Shown here one piece after another: positions 31,443 to 37,888 of a stretch of DNA of 37,888 nucleotides (position 1 is the first letter of the stretch; each line of letters begins with the position of its first letter). The stretch comes from Lachnospiraceae bacterium (GTDB taxonomy: Bacteria; Bacillota; Clostridia; Lachnospirales; Lachnospiraceae), in the NCBI GenBank assembly GCA_017470985.1, contig JAFUXA010000003.1:1-37888 (forward strand). Reading direction: 5' to 3'. The translations under genes were made by a program, and so were the position numbers. The notes under the pieces were generated by a model. That model was not told the origin of the DNA. It ran no database searches and worked only from the letters and a program-made list of their open reading frames with translations.

Positions 31443-32514
31443 AACGAAACAAAACGACAGCTTTTTACGTCGGCTGATTTCTAATCAGATGTTTATACCT
31501 TTGCTTGCATTGGTATTATTGGCAATTATTAATTTAATAAATGATCCGAGTTTCTTCAAAATCAGTGTCCAACTTAATAACGCAGGAAATGCTGTATTAT
31601 CAGGATACTTGATTACAATTTTGGATTATGGCTCAGAGCTGGCGATCCTGGCAATTGGAATGACTCTGGTAACAGCTGCTTCTGGAGGACAGGATATTTC
31701 CGTTGGAGCAACCATTGCTATTGCAGGTTCTGCAATGTTGCATGTGCTTTGTGGCGGCGTGGCTCGTCCTACAGAGTTGGCAACACCAGTATTTGTTGCA
31801 TTTCTTGTAGCTTGTCTGGTGGGTATGGCATGCGGTTTATTTAACGGTTTGCTGGTTGCCATTTTCAAGATTCAACCTATGATTGCGACTCTGATATTAT
31901 TTACCGCAGGACGATCAATTGCAGCTTGGATTAACAACAACGAACTTCCAATAGTTCCAGATCCAAAGTTCGCATACTTCGGCGGATTCATTCCGGGAAT
32001 TCCGATTCCTACAACAGTATTTATCGCAGCTGCATGTATAATCATCATGGCACTTGTTTTGAAATTTACAAACCTTGGCTTGTATACTCAGGCAGTTGGT
32101 ATCAATGAGAAGTCATCTAGATTAAATGGTATTAATCCAACATTTATCAAAATATTGGCTTTCATAATACTGGGACTATGTGTGGCAGTTGCAGCTTTGA
32201 TCAAGGTAAGCCGTCTGTCTACAATCAACTATTCAGTTATTGCCAAGGATATTGAGATGGATGCAATCCTGGCTGTAGCCCTTGGAGGCAACTCACTGTC
32301 AGGTGGTAAGTTCAACATCTGGGCATCAATACTTGGTGCTTATGTCATTCAGTTTTTGACAACAACTTTGTACAAGTTCGAAGTTAGCTCTGATGCATTG
32401 GCTGCATACAAGGCAATAGTTGTAATTATCCTTGTCGTATTCTCTGCTCCTACAGTTCGCGACTACATGGGACGACTTGGCAAGCAGTTACGTGCGAAGA
32501 AGGAGGTGGCTTAA
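31435..32514 (+). CDS. Sugar ABC transporter permease 1 (YtfT-like)
   Basis: This is a 359-residue BPD_transp_2 (RbsC-like) permease with about nine or ten membrane helices. Family segments are visible: AIGMTLVTAASGGQDISVGATIAIAGS after helix 2, FNGLLVAIFKIQPMIATL, and ALGGNSLSGGKFNIWASILG near the end. GGAGGTG (31420-31426) supports the ATG at 31435, inside the last codons of the ATPase gene. It should pair with the next permease to form the membrane channel. Confidence 0.93.
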   Translation: MSKTKQNDSFLRRLISNQMFIPLLALVLLAIINLINDPSFFKISVQLNNAGNAVLSGYLITILDYGSELAILAIGMTLVTAASGGQDISVGATIAIAGSAMLHVLCGGVARPTELATPVFVAFLVACLVGMACGLFNGLLVAIFKIQPMIATLILFTAGRSIAAWINNNELPIVPDPKFAYFGGFIPGIPIPTTVFIAAACIIIMALVLKFTNLGLYTQAVGINEKSSRLNGINPTFIKILAFIILGLCVAVAALIKVSRLSTINYSVIAKDIEMDAILAVALGGNSLSGGKFNIWASILGAYVIQFLTTTLYKFEVSSDALAAYKAIVVIILVVFSAPTVRDYMGRLGKQLRAKKEVA

Positions 32515-32515
32515 A

Positions 32516-33562
32516 ATGAAGAAGGTTAAAGCTAACAAGGGGAGTATATTTACCCGAGTAAATGATACAAATCTACTTCTGGGAATTACAGTTATAGTAT
32601 TTCTCATAATGTATTTAGGTGCTGCATGTATATTGGGCGGCGCATTTACCAAGCCACAGGCATTTTTTAACATTTTAAATGCTAATGCTTCACTGATTAT
32701 TACCTCATGTGGAATGAGTCTTGTAATGATTACCGGGGGAATTGATATCTCTGTAGGTGGTGTGGTTGCACTTGTATCTATGTGCTGCGCAGTGTATCTG
32801 GATTACCATGATGGTACGATTTTGGGATCGATTCTGATTGCACTTGGCATTGGATTGGCATATGGTATTGTCCAGGGATTTCTGGTGGCATATTTGGATA
32901 TTCAGCCATTTATCGTATCCCTGGCTGGAATGTTCTTTGCGAGAGGTATGACAACCATTGTAAATACAGCTCCATTTAACGTAACAAATGAAGCATTTAA
33001 CCAGTTGAAGCAGACACGAATCAATGTGCCGGGGCTTGGTACTTACAATAGACGCGGTATCTATGTGCCGACCTATGCAGAGATTGGAGTGCTGGTAGCC
33101 CTTATTGTGGTCCTTGTATTGTATATCATGCTGAAATGGACTAAGCTGGGCCGCAGTTTCTACGCTGTTGGTGGAAATAAGCAAAGTGCATTAATGCTTG
33201 GTATTAATGTGAAGCGCACGAAGTTCTTATCTCATTTAATATGTTCGACTTTGGCAGGCGTGGGCGGATATGTATATTTCTTGCATGTTGGTTCCGGAGC
33301 AGCCAGCCATGCCATGGGTATGGAAATGAATGCCATTGCTTCTTCAATTATCGGAGGAACCATGTTGACCGGTGGTGTGGGAAATATTATCGGAACATTA
33401 TTCGGTGTGTTATCCCTCAGCACAATCCAAAATATTGTATCTTCTGCCGGCTTCGATCAGGCTTGGTGGACAGGTATTACAATTGCAACTATGCTGTGCT
33501 TGTTCCTTTTGATACAAAGTGTTATTATGGCTAAAAAGAAGAAAGCCTTAAAGACAACGTAA
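32516..33562 (+). CDS. Sugar ABC transporter permease 2 (YjfF-like)
   Basis: This is a 348-residue BPD_transp_2 permease, distinct from permease 1. It has SCGMSLVMITGGIDISVGGVVALVS, VQGFLVAYLDIQPFIVSLAGMFFARG, and SIIGGTMLTGGVGNIIGTLFG. Use of two different permeases together with a double ATPase is the arrangement of the YtfQRT-YjfF galactofuranose importer. AGGAGGTGG (32501-32509) precedes the ATG at 32516, which follows the previous stop after one base. The last base of its stop codon is shared with the start of the next gene. Confidence 0.93.
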   Translation: MKKVKANKGSIFTRVNDTNLLLGITVIVFLIMYLGAACILGGAFTKPQAFFNILNANASLIITSCGMSLVMITGGIDISVGGVVALVSMCCAVYLDYHDGTILGSILIALGIGLAYGIVQGFLVAYLDIQPFIVSLAGMFFARGMTTIVNTAPFNVTNEAFNQLKQTRINVPGLGTYNRRGIYVPTYAEIGVLVALIVVLVLYIMLKWTKLGRSFYAVGGNKQSALMLGINVKRTKFLSHLICSTLAGVGGYVYFLHVGSGAASHAMGMEMNAIASSIIGGTMLTGGVGNIIGTLFGVLSLSTIQNIVSSAGFDQAWWTGITIATMLCLFLLIQSVIMAKKKKALKTT

Positions 33563-34614
33563 TGATGAAAAAATATAAAATGTTATTTTGGCTTCTGCTC
33601 TCAATGCTGGCTCTTGTCGGCTGCGGGAGCAGACGTCATGTAGAGAAAGAAAATACAACAAATGTGCCTTCCGAGGGAATTGACAGTAACAGTGTCGTGG
33701 TGGGGTTTTCACAACTTGGAGCTGAATCCGATTGGAGAAATGCTAATACAGAGTCCATGAAGGAAGCTTTCTATGCTAGACATGGTTACAGCCTGGTATT
33801 TAAAGACGGCCAGCAGAAGCAGTCAAATCAAATTACTGCAGTGCGTACCTTTATTCAGCAGGATGTGGATTATATCGTCCTGGCGCCGGTGACAGAGACT
33901 GGTTGGGATTCTGTGTTGCAGGAAGCCAGGGATGCTGATATTCCTGTGATTCTGGTGGATCGATTGGTGGATGTGTCAGACGAATCTCTGTATCAATGCT
34001 GGGTTGGAAGCGATTTTGAACTGGAAGCCAAGAAGGTATGTGAGTGGTTGAATCAGTATGCCATTGCAAATGGAATTGCTCCTGGGGATTTGCATATTGT
34101 AGATTTGCAGGGAACACTTGGGTCAACGGCTCAGATAGGACGATCTCGGGGATTGTATGAAGCTGCTATGGAAAATGGTTGGGATATTGTTGATGCGGCT
34201 GAAGCTGATTTTACCCAGGCCAGAGGTCGTGAAGTTATGGCATCTATGCTTCGTGCTCATGATAATATCAATGTGGTATATTGTGAAAATGATAATGAAG
34301 CAATTGGCGCCATTAAGGCTTTGGAAGCTGCCGGTTATACAGTTGGATCCGACATTTTAAATGGAGAGGTAATGGTACTTTCATTTGACGGAATCAATAA
34401 GGATGCTCTCGATTATGCTAGACAAGGTAAAATTGCCTGCATTGGTGAGTGTAATCCTATGCACGGAGAACGAGTGGCAAGTATGATTGAGCAGTTGGAA
34501 AAGGGCGAGACAATCAACAAATTGAATTATGTGGATGAGCGAATATTTAGCGCATTATCAGATGTGACAGATATTACGGTGGATGGTGAGAAGTATTCAG
34601 TGACGAGTCCGTAG
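33562..34614 (+). CDS. Sugar ABC transporter substrate-binding lipoprotein 2 (YtfQ-like)
   Basis: This is a 350-residue lipoprotein with lipobox ALVGC (C21). It is closer to YtfQ than the first binding protein: VVVGFSQLGAESDWRNANTE, FKDGQQKQSNQITAVRTFIQ, ILVDRLVD and VLSFDGINKDALDYARQGKI are YtfQ-type blocks. The ATG overlaps the previous stop (TAATG) with no clear ribosome site, so translation is coupled to the permease and expression is probably much lower than for binding protein 1. It could bind a different furanose, or deliver a signal to the kinase encoded upstream. A terminator follows and closes the locus. Confidence 0.9.
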   Translation: MMKKYKMLFWLLLSMLALVGCGSRRHVEKENTTNVPSEGIDSNSVVVGFSQLGAESDWRNANTESMKEAFYARHGYSLVFKDGQQKQSNQITAVRTFIQQDVDYIVLAPVTETGWDSVLQEARDADIPVILVDRLVDVSDESLYQCWVGSDFELEAKKVCEWLNQYAIANGIAPGDLHIVDLQGTLGSTAQIGRSRGLYEAAMENGWDIVDAAEADFTQARGREVMASMLRAHDNINVVYCENDNEAIGAIKALEAAGYTVGSDILNGEVMVLSFDGINKDALDYARQGKIACIGECNPMHGERVASMIEQLEKGETINKLNYVDERIFSALSDVTDITVDGEKYSVTSP

Positions 34615-34620
34615 GTTAAG

Positions 34621-34651
34621 CAGCTATTTCGAAAGAGGTAGCTGTCCTTTT
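34621..34651 (+). terminator. Intrinsic terminator of the sugar importer operon
   Basis: A 10-bp stem (34621-34630 with 34635-34644), with two G-T pairs, is closed by a GAAA tetraloop and followed by CC and six T residues. A close relative occurs at 36516-36552. Confidence 0.9.
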
Positions 34652-34674
34652 TTATTAGCATTTTGAAATCGTGT

Positions 34675-34730
34675 ATTCCTTACTGGATGAGGAATCTGTA
34701 TAATTGAAGATAGTGAAATTTATAAAACGG
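34675..34730 (+). repeat. Recurring intergenic promoter-like element, copy 1
   Basis: ATTCCT (34675-34680) and AGGAAT (34690-34695) form a dyad just upstream of CTGTATAAT (-10 at 34699-34704). The shared tail TTGAAGATAGTGAAATT (34704-34720) follows, then a less conserved TATAAAACGG. It precedes the membrane protein gene at 34754. Confidence 0.7.
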
Positions 34731-34753
34731 AGTTTATGGAGAGAGGAAAAACT

Positions 34754-35149
34754 ATGAAAAAATATAAGATAGCAGCAATTATCATGATTATTCATGGCGG
34801 ATTCATGGAACTGGCTGGTGTGCTATGTATGATACCTGCGTTGTTACTAGGAAATGATAAGTTTGATATTGGGAAGTTTTTTGGATTCAAGCTTCAATAT
34901 TTTCAAGATAACATTTATATGATGATTGTTATGGGGGCAATCTACGGTGTGATTAGACTGATTGGTGCTATAGGACTACTAAAAAATAGAATGTGGGGGT
35001 TAGTGCTGTCGGTAATCATCTGTATAATAACCATTACGCTGATGATGTTTTTATTGCCAGCCGGCATTATGGATGGAATTCTTGCTGGAAGTGCATTGAT
35101 ATTGATTTTAATGGGATTTTATGGCGATAGAAAGATAACTGATTTTTAG
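34754..35149 (+). CDS. Four-helix membrane protein, unknown function
   Basis: This is a 131-residue hydrophobic protein with four predicted membrane helices (about 6-29, 49-72, 80-100 and 104-124) and a short loop with NDKFDIGKFFGFK. The architecture resembles small DoxX-like or DUF-type membrane proteins of Clostridia, but I do not recognise a family. GGAGAGAGG (34738-34746) fits the ATG at 34754; an in-frame ATG at 34736 lies ahead of that site. An intergenic repeat lies on both sides. Confidence 0.65.
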   Translation: MKKYKIAAIIMIIHGGFMELAGVLCMIPALLLGNDKFDIGKFFGFKLQYFQDNIYMMIVMGAIYGVIRLIGAIGLLKNRMWGLVLSVIICIITITLMMFLLPAGIMDGILAGSALILILMGFYGDRKITDF

Positions 35150-35150
35150 C

Positions 35151-35209
35151 AATAATTGAAGATAGTGAAATTAACAAGTCGAAATATTTAGAGGCAAATT
35201 ATATTACAG
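35151..35209 (+). repeat. Recurring intergenic element, copy 2
   Basis: This begins 1 bp after the preceding stop: AATTGAAGATAGTGAAATTA then ACAAGTCGAAATATTTAGAG, ending TATATTACAG like copy 5. The -10-like TATAAT is lost (it reads CAATAATT). Confidence 0.7.
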
Positions 35210-35229
35210 TTTTAACGAGGAAGGGGAAT

Positions 35230-35724
35230 ATGATAAAGTTTTTACATTTGTTCAAGAACTATTATTTGGGAATATCGTTTATAGGTATAGCAGCATTTTT
35301 GATACAAGAGATTCCATATATCGTTATGCCATTGATAAAACCTGCATCAAATCCAATCATGAATATGTCGAATGAGATCAAGTGGATTGAGACAGTACAG
35401 GGAATATTTGGTATTTTGTCTATGATTCTGCTGATGTTAATCGTAAGGGATGATGTTAAACTTATTCCAAAAGAAACAACAAATGAAAAGATATTCCTGT
35501 TTCTTGTGATTCTGATGATCCTGATCAACTTTATTGGATGGATATTGTACTATATGGGTTACCAATATGGATGGCTGATTATAATCACTCAGTTTGCCGT
35601 TGTTCCGTTGTACTATTTGTTTTTAGGACTTTGGCAGAGAAATTACCTGTTGGCAGGGATGGCGGTTCCATTTTTTGTGATTCATACCATCAACGGGATT
35701 ATGAATTTTGCCGTAAAGAGATAA
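35230..35724 (+). CDS. Five-helix membrane protein, unknown function
   Basis: This is a 164-residue protein with about five membrane helices (near 12-35, 56-76, 88-108, 114-134 and 138-158). The first outer loop reads PLIKPASNPIMNMSNEIKWIE. I recognise no family. A cluster of small hydrophobic proteins of this kind is common in Lachnospiraceae accessory regions. GAAGGGG (35220-35226) precedes the start. A 42-bp gap with its own ribosome site leads into the VOC gene. Confidence 0.65.
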   Translation: MIKFLHLFKNYYLGISFIGIAAFLIQEIPYIVMPLIKPASNPIMNMSNEIKWIETVQGIFGILSMILLMLIVRDDVKLIPKETTNEKIFLFLVILMILINFIGWILYYMGYQYGWLIIITQFAVVPLYYLFLGLWQRNYLLAGMAVPFFVIHTINGIMNFAVKR

Positions 35725-35766
35725 TATTATAGTTGATATATTCAACTTCAGTTGAAAGGAAGGTAA

Positions 35767-36132
35767 ATGATGAAACTGAAAAACGTATTGATTGTAGTTA
35801 AAGATATAGAGAAGTCCAAACAGTTTTATCATGATTTGTTTGGACTTGAAATGATTCTTGATAATGATGGAAATATGATTTTGACTGAAGGTTTGGTATT
35901 ACAAGAAGAGAAATACTGGAAAGATTTTCTTGGACAAGAAATCATTCCTGAGAACAATGCCTGTGAACTTTATTTTGAAGAATCAGACATTGAAGGATTT
36001 GTAGAAATGCTTGAACGGCTTTATCCGGAAGTAAAATACGTAAATAAACTCATGACGCATAGCTGGGGGCAGAAAGTCGTTCGCTTTTATGATTTTGACG
36101 GAAATTTGATTGAAGTTGGAACGCCAATGTGA
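35767..36132 (+). CDS. VOC family (glyoxalase/bleomycin-resistance type) protein
   Basis: This is a 121-residue protein with the paired beta-alpha-beta-beta-beta pattern of the vicinal-oxygen-chelate fold. The first half has LKNVLIVVKDIEKSKQFYHD and LFGLEMILDNDGNMIL. The second half has CELYFEESDIEGFVEML and ends VRFYDFDGNLIEVG, where the final glutamate is the usual metal ligand. The first-strand histidine ligand of true glyoxalases is not evident, so enzyme activity is uncertain. GAAAGGAAGG (35754-35763) is the ribosome site. Such proteins often give resistance or handle small electrophiles. Confidence 0.85.
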   Translation: MMKLKNVLIVVKDIEKSKQFYHDLFGLEMILDNDGNMILTEGLVLQEEKYWKDFLGQEIIPENNACELYFEESDIEGFVEMLERLYPEVKYVNKLMTHSWGQKVVRFYDFDGNLIEVGTPM

Positions 36133-36180
36133 CCTATTGAGGACGGGGCATGGGGGTTCAATTATTTATATAGATTTGGT

Positions 36181-36243
36181 ATTCCATGACGACTAAGGAT
36201 TCTGTATAATGAAAGGTAGTGAAATTAATAAATCGGGATTTGG
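36181..36243 (+). repeat. Recurring intergenic element, copy 3
   Basis: ATTCC...GGAT flanks the region before CTGTATAAT (-10 at 36205-36210). GGTAGTGAAATTAATAAATC and GGGATTTG follow. It lies before the DUF4177-like gene. Confidence 0.7.
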
Positions 36244-36282
36244 CAAGATACAAATAACAAGATATTTTGGAGGGTGATTAAT

Positions 36283-36480
36283 ATGGAAAAATTCGAATAC
36301 AAAGTGGTGACATATGATCCTAATGGTTTTTTTGGGGGGAATGTTAAGATCGATCAGATCGAGGATCAGCTCAATCAACTGGGCAATGAAGGATGGGAAT
36401 TGGTCAGTTGTACGTCTTCTAACCAAAGTTATGGATCGACCAAAAGTTTAGTTTGTATTTTTAAGAGAAGAACAGCTTGA
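36283..36480 (+). CDS. DUF4177-like small protein
   Basis: This is a 65-residue protein with the pattern of DUF4177: FEYKVVTYDP at the start, IEDQLNQLGNEGWELVSC in the middle and VCIFKRR at the end. The fold is small alpha/beta and the function is unknown. GGAGGG (36269-36274) supports the ATG at 36283 rather than a GTG at 36274. A strong terminator follows. Confidence 0.8.
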   Translation: MEKFEYKVVTYDPNGFFGGNVKIDQIEDQLNQLGNEGWELVSCTSSNQSYGSTKSLVCIFKRRTA

Positions 36481-36515
36481 TAAATCCAAGTCATTAGAGG
36501 TGGCATCGGAAATTG

Positions 36516-36552
36516 GGACGGTTATTTCGAAAGAGATAGCTGTCCTTTTTTT
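36516..36552 (+). terminator. Intrinsic terminator after the DUF4177-like gene
   Basis: A 13-bp stem (36516-36528 with 36533-36545) with three G-T pairs and a GAAA loop is followed by seven T residues. Its inner part and the sequence after it closely match the terminator at 34621-34651. Confidence 0.9.
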
Positions 36553-36569
36553 ATTAGCACTTTTGAATT

Positions 36570-36635
36570 GTGTATTCCTTACTGGATGAGGATTCTGTAT
36601 AATTGAAGATAGTGAAATTAACAAATCGGCGTTTG
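36570..36635 (+). repeat. Recurring intergenic element, copy 4
   Basis: ATTCCT (36574-36579), AGGATT (36589-36594) and TATAAT (36598-36603) are followed by TTGAAGATAGTGAAATTAAC and AAATCGGCGTTTG. It is the best match to copy 1; the similarity extends left through the terminator, for a duplicated block of about 110 bp. Confidence 0.8.
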
Positions 36636-36639
36636 TGAG

Positions 36640-37086
36640 ATGGATATGAGTATACGTTTAATGACAATTAATGATTATAAAAAAGTGTATAAGCTGTGGA
36701 TGTCCTGTGCGGGAATGGGTTTAAATAATCTTGATGATTCAATAGAAGGCATAGAAAAATTCCTCAAAAGGAATCCTGACACTTGTTTTGTTGCAGAAGT
36801 AGATAACAATATTGTTGGAGTGATTATTGTTGGGAATGACGGTAGGAGAGGATATATTTATCATACAGCAGTAAATCCACAATATAGAAAGCAAGGCATC
36901 GCAAAGAGTCTTGTAGATACGGCTATGGAAGCATTACAGAAACATGGAATTAATAAGGCGGCGTTGGTTGTTTTCGATAGAAATGAAGTTGGAAATGATT
37001 TTTGGGAGAAAATGGGCTTTATCGTCTGTGATGATTTAGTATATCGAAATAAAGCCCTTGCTGAAATCATCAGAATAGACACATAA
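36640..37086 (+). CDS. GNAT-family N-acetyltransferase
   Basis: This is a 148-residue protein of the GNAT fold. Motif A is clear: GYIYHTAVNPQYRKQGIAKS (about 70-89) contains the acetyl-CoA loop Q/R-x-x-G-x-G/A (RKQGIA). Motif B follows with NKAALVVFDRNEVGNDFWEKMGF. The opening MSIRLMTINDYKKVYKLW is typical of RimI-like acetyltransferases. The acceptor is unknown. The start may be the ATG at 36640 or 36646; no strong ribosome site is seen. Confidence 0.88.
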   Translation: MDMSIRLMTINDYKKVYKLWMSCAGMGLNNLDDSIEGIEKFLKRNPDTCFVAEVDNNIVGVIIVGNDGRRGYIYHTAVNPQYRKQGIAKSLVDTAMEALQKHGINKAALVVFDRNEVGNDFWEKMGFIVCDDLVYRNKALAEIIRIDT

Positions 37087-37107
37087 CTTCGAATTTGTAG
37101 AGGGTGG
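37087..37107 (+). repeat. Fragment of the recurring intergenic element
   Basis: TTCGAATTTGTAGAGGGTGG matches only the 3' part of the element as seen in copy 5 (CGGAATTTGTAGAG). It supplies the ribosome site of the next small frame. Confidence 0.4.
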
Positions 37108-37112
37108 ACAAC

Positions 37113-37190
37113 ATGGAGAGACAGACAACAGAAGTAAAGTTTTATGATTTTGTAGAGGAGATAGCGGATGATTTTACATTATGCAGGTAA
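37113..37190 (+). CDS. Possible 25-residue peptide overlapping the DUF3267 gene
   Basis: A frame starting ATG at 37113 with a good ribosome site (GAGGGTGG, 37100-37107) encodes MERQTTEVKFYDFVEEIADD and five more residues. It ends inside the next gene, overlapping its first 23 bases in another frame. It could be a leader that couples translation, or the remains of an older start region. Confidence 0.3.
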   Translation: MERQTTEVKFYDFVEEIADDFTLCR

Positions 37191-37743
37191 ATACGACGGG
37201 AATGAAGATAGTCTTCCGAGTAAGGAACATCACCCTAATGCGGTACCGTTTAAGGAAGTGGATGATATGAAAAAGTTTTCCCTGATTGCAAATATTGGAA
37301 GCATTGGAGTAATGCTATTATTAGCCATACCATTTTTAATTATGGGATTAAAGTTTATTCCAAGTAATGTCATATTGGTGATGTTTGGAGGTATTCTGGG
37401 AGGTCTTTCCTTGTTTCCACATGAGTTGTTGCATGCGATATGCTACAAAAAGGATGTGTACCTTTACCAGGATTTAGAACATGGGTTGATGTTTGTGGTA
37501 GGGACGGAAGATATGAGCAAATGGCATTTTATTTTTATGTGCCTATGTCCGAACATTGTACTAGGTTTAATTCCGTATATAGTGTTTTTAATCTGTCCAA
37601 AACTTGTGGGATTAGGATTGTTTGGAATTATATGTATCGGAACAGGTTTTGGAGATTGGATTAACGTATATAATGCGATGAAACAGATGCCAAAGAATGC
37701 AAAAACGTATTTATGCGGTATGCATTCTTATTGGTATGTATAA
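37168..37743 (+). CDS. DUF3267 membrane protein with HExxH-like motif
   Basis: This is a 191-residue membrane protein. A polar N-terminus (about 1-35) is followed by helices near 37-58, 66-84, 110-145 and 148-168. The segment LFPHELLHAICYKK carries an H-E-x-x-H motif (HELLH), and WHFIFMCLCPNIVLGLIP carries a candidate third ligand region; both are typical of DUF3267, a family distantly related to membrane zinc proteases. Activity is unproven. GAGGAG (37155-37160) is the ribosome site. Confidence 0.8.
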   Translation: MILHYAGKYDGNEDSLPSKEHHPNAVPFKEVDDMKKFSLIANIGSIGVMLLLAIPFLIMGLKFIPSNVILVMFGGILGGLSLFPHELLHAICYKKDVYLYQDLEHGLMFVVGTEDMSKWHFIFMCLCPNIVLGLIPYIVFLICPKLVGLGLFGIICIGTGFGDWINVYNAMKQMPKNAKTYLCGMHSYWYV

Positions 37744-37787
37744 ATTGAAATTAACAAATCGGAATTTGTAGAGTACCTATATTACAG
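37743..37787 (+). repeat. Recurring intergenic element, copy 5
   Basis: This starts at the preceding stop codon: AATTGAAATTAACAAATCGG then AATTTGTAGAG and, after 5 bp, TATTACAG. It lacks the -10-like part. Confidence 0.65.
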
Positions 37788-37839
37788 AATAACTGATTAT
37801 AAGACAGATGAACTACAGGGAAGGAGATTCGAGAAAAAA

Positions 37840-37888
37840 ATGAGCAAAGAGATAAAATGGGCTGTACTGGGAACAGGTGTAATTGCAA
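37840..37888 (+). CDS. Gfo/Idh/MocA family oxidoreductase, N-terminal fragment
   Basis: Only 16 codons are in the window: MSKEIKWAVLGTGVIA. The GTGVIA part is the start of the NAD(P)-binding Rossmann motif (G-x-G-x-x-A) as found in Gfo/Idh/MocA dehydrogenases. AAGGAGA (37821-37827) is the ribosome site. The gene runs off the right edge. Confidence 0.75.
   Translation, partial: MSKEIKWAVLGTGVIA

Noticed and set aside
32705-33184. A 159-codon open frame on the - strand.
   Set aside because: It is inside permease 2, rich in Ser/His/Cys/Gln as usual for antisense of membrane proteins, and has no family features.
34621-37787. An integron-type cassette array.
   Set aside because: The repeats lie upstream of genes with promoter-like parts, no integrase is seen in the window, and I could not identify attC core sites. 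Kept as a cassette-like cluster only.

Overview
The window reads as chromosomal DNA of a low-GC, anaerobic, polysaccharide-using Firmicute, most likely a Lachnospiraceae of the Butyrivibrio/Pseudobutyrivibrio type. The grounds are strong AGGAGG-type ribosome binding sites, a YesM/YesN-type sensor pair beside sugar-import genes, an exosortase G locus, and small proteins typical of that family. This is recognition from memory; no database was searched. Every gene I accept lies on the + strand. No rRNA, tRNA or CRISPR array was seen.

Region 1 (1-3000) is accessory. It opens with the 3' tail of a group II intron (domains V and VI). Then come an AT-rich palindrome, an XRE regulator overlapping a SecB-like chaperone gene (antitoxin and chaperone parts of a toxin-antitoxin-chaperone module, no toxin visible), a small Lachnospiraceae protein, an MmcQ/YjbR protein, and a Gdx/SugE guanidinium exporter behind a probable guanidine-IV riboswitch, with a flavin-type PPOX protein. 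Region 2 (3000-6720) is a two-gene ABC transporter (fused membrane/ATPase subunits) under a near-consensus promoter overlapped by an inverted-repeat operator.

Region 3 (6720-17100) is the most distinctive part: a seven-gene exosortase G (XrtG) locus. It encodes a secreted protein with a Firmicu-CTERM-like tail, XrtG itself, a membrane GT2 glycosyltransferase, a two-pass protein with a degenerate GGDEF-like domain, a cysteine-free PTPS-like protein, a large PTPS-related membrane protein, and a lipoprotein with a glycosidase-like barrel. The last protein carries a module resembling those in the sorted protein. The likely job is making a surface glycan and attaching or processing a surface protein.

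Region 4 (17100-24090) holds a transporter remnant, an SGNH hydrolase, a chemotaxis receptor, an XRE regulator, an Rpn-type nuclease, a DUF3006-like and solitary HicB-like pair, and an ABC-2 transporter with a small membrane protein. Two copies of a structured leader repeat lie before the receptor and the ABC-2 group.

Region 5 (24090-34660) is a pentose-use locus: L-arabinose isomerase, an AraC-type response regulator and its histidine kinase, then a sugar ABC importer of the YtfQRT-YjfF type with two different binding lipoproteins. A terminator between the first binding protein and the ATPase, and a leader that can pair with the first binding-protein ribosome site, suggest tuned expression.

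Region 6 (34660-37888) is a run of small unrelated genes (two membrane proteins, VOC, DUF4177-like, GNAT, DUF3267), with a shared intergenic element recurring in front of most of them. It ends with the first codons of a Gfo/Idh/MocA oxidoreductase.
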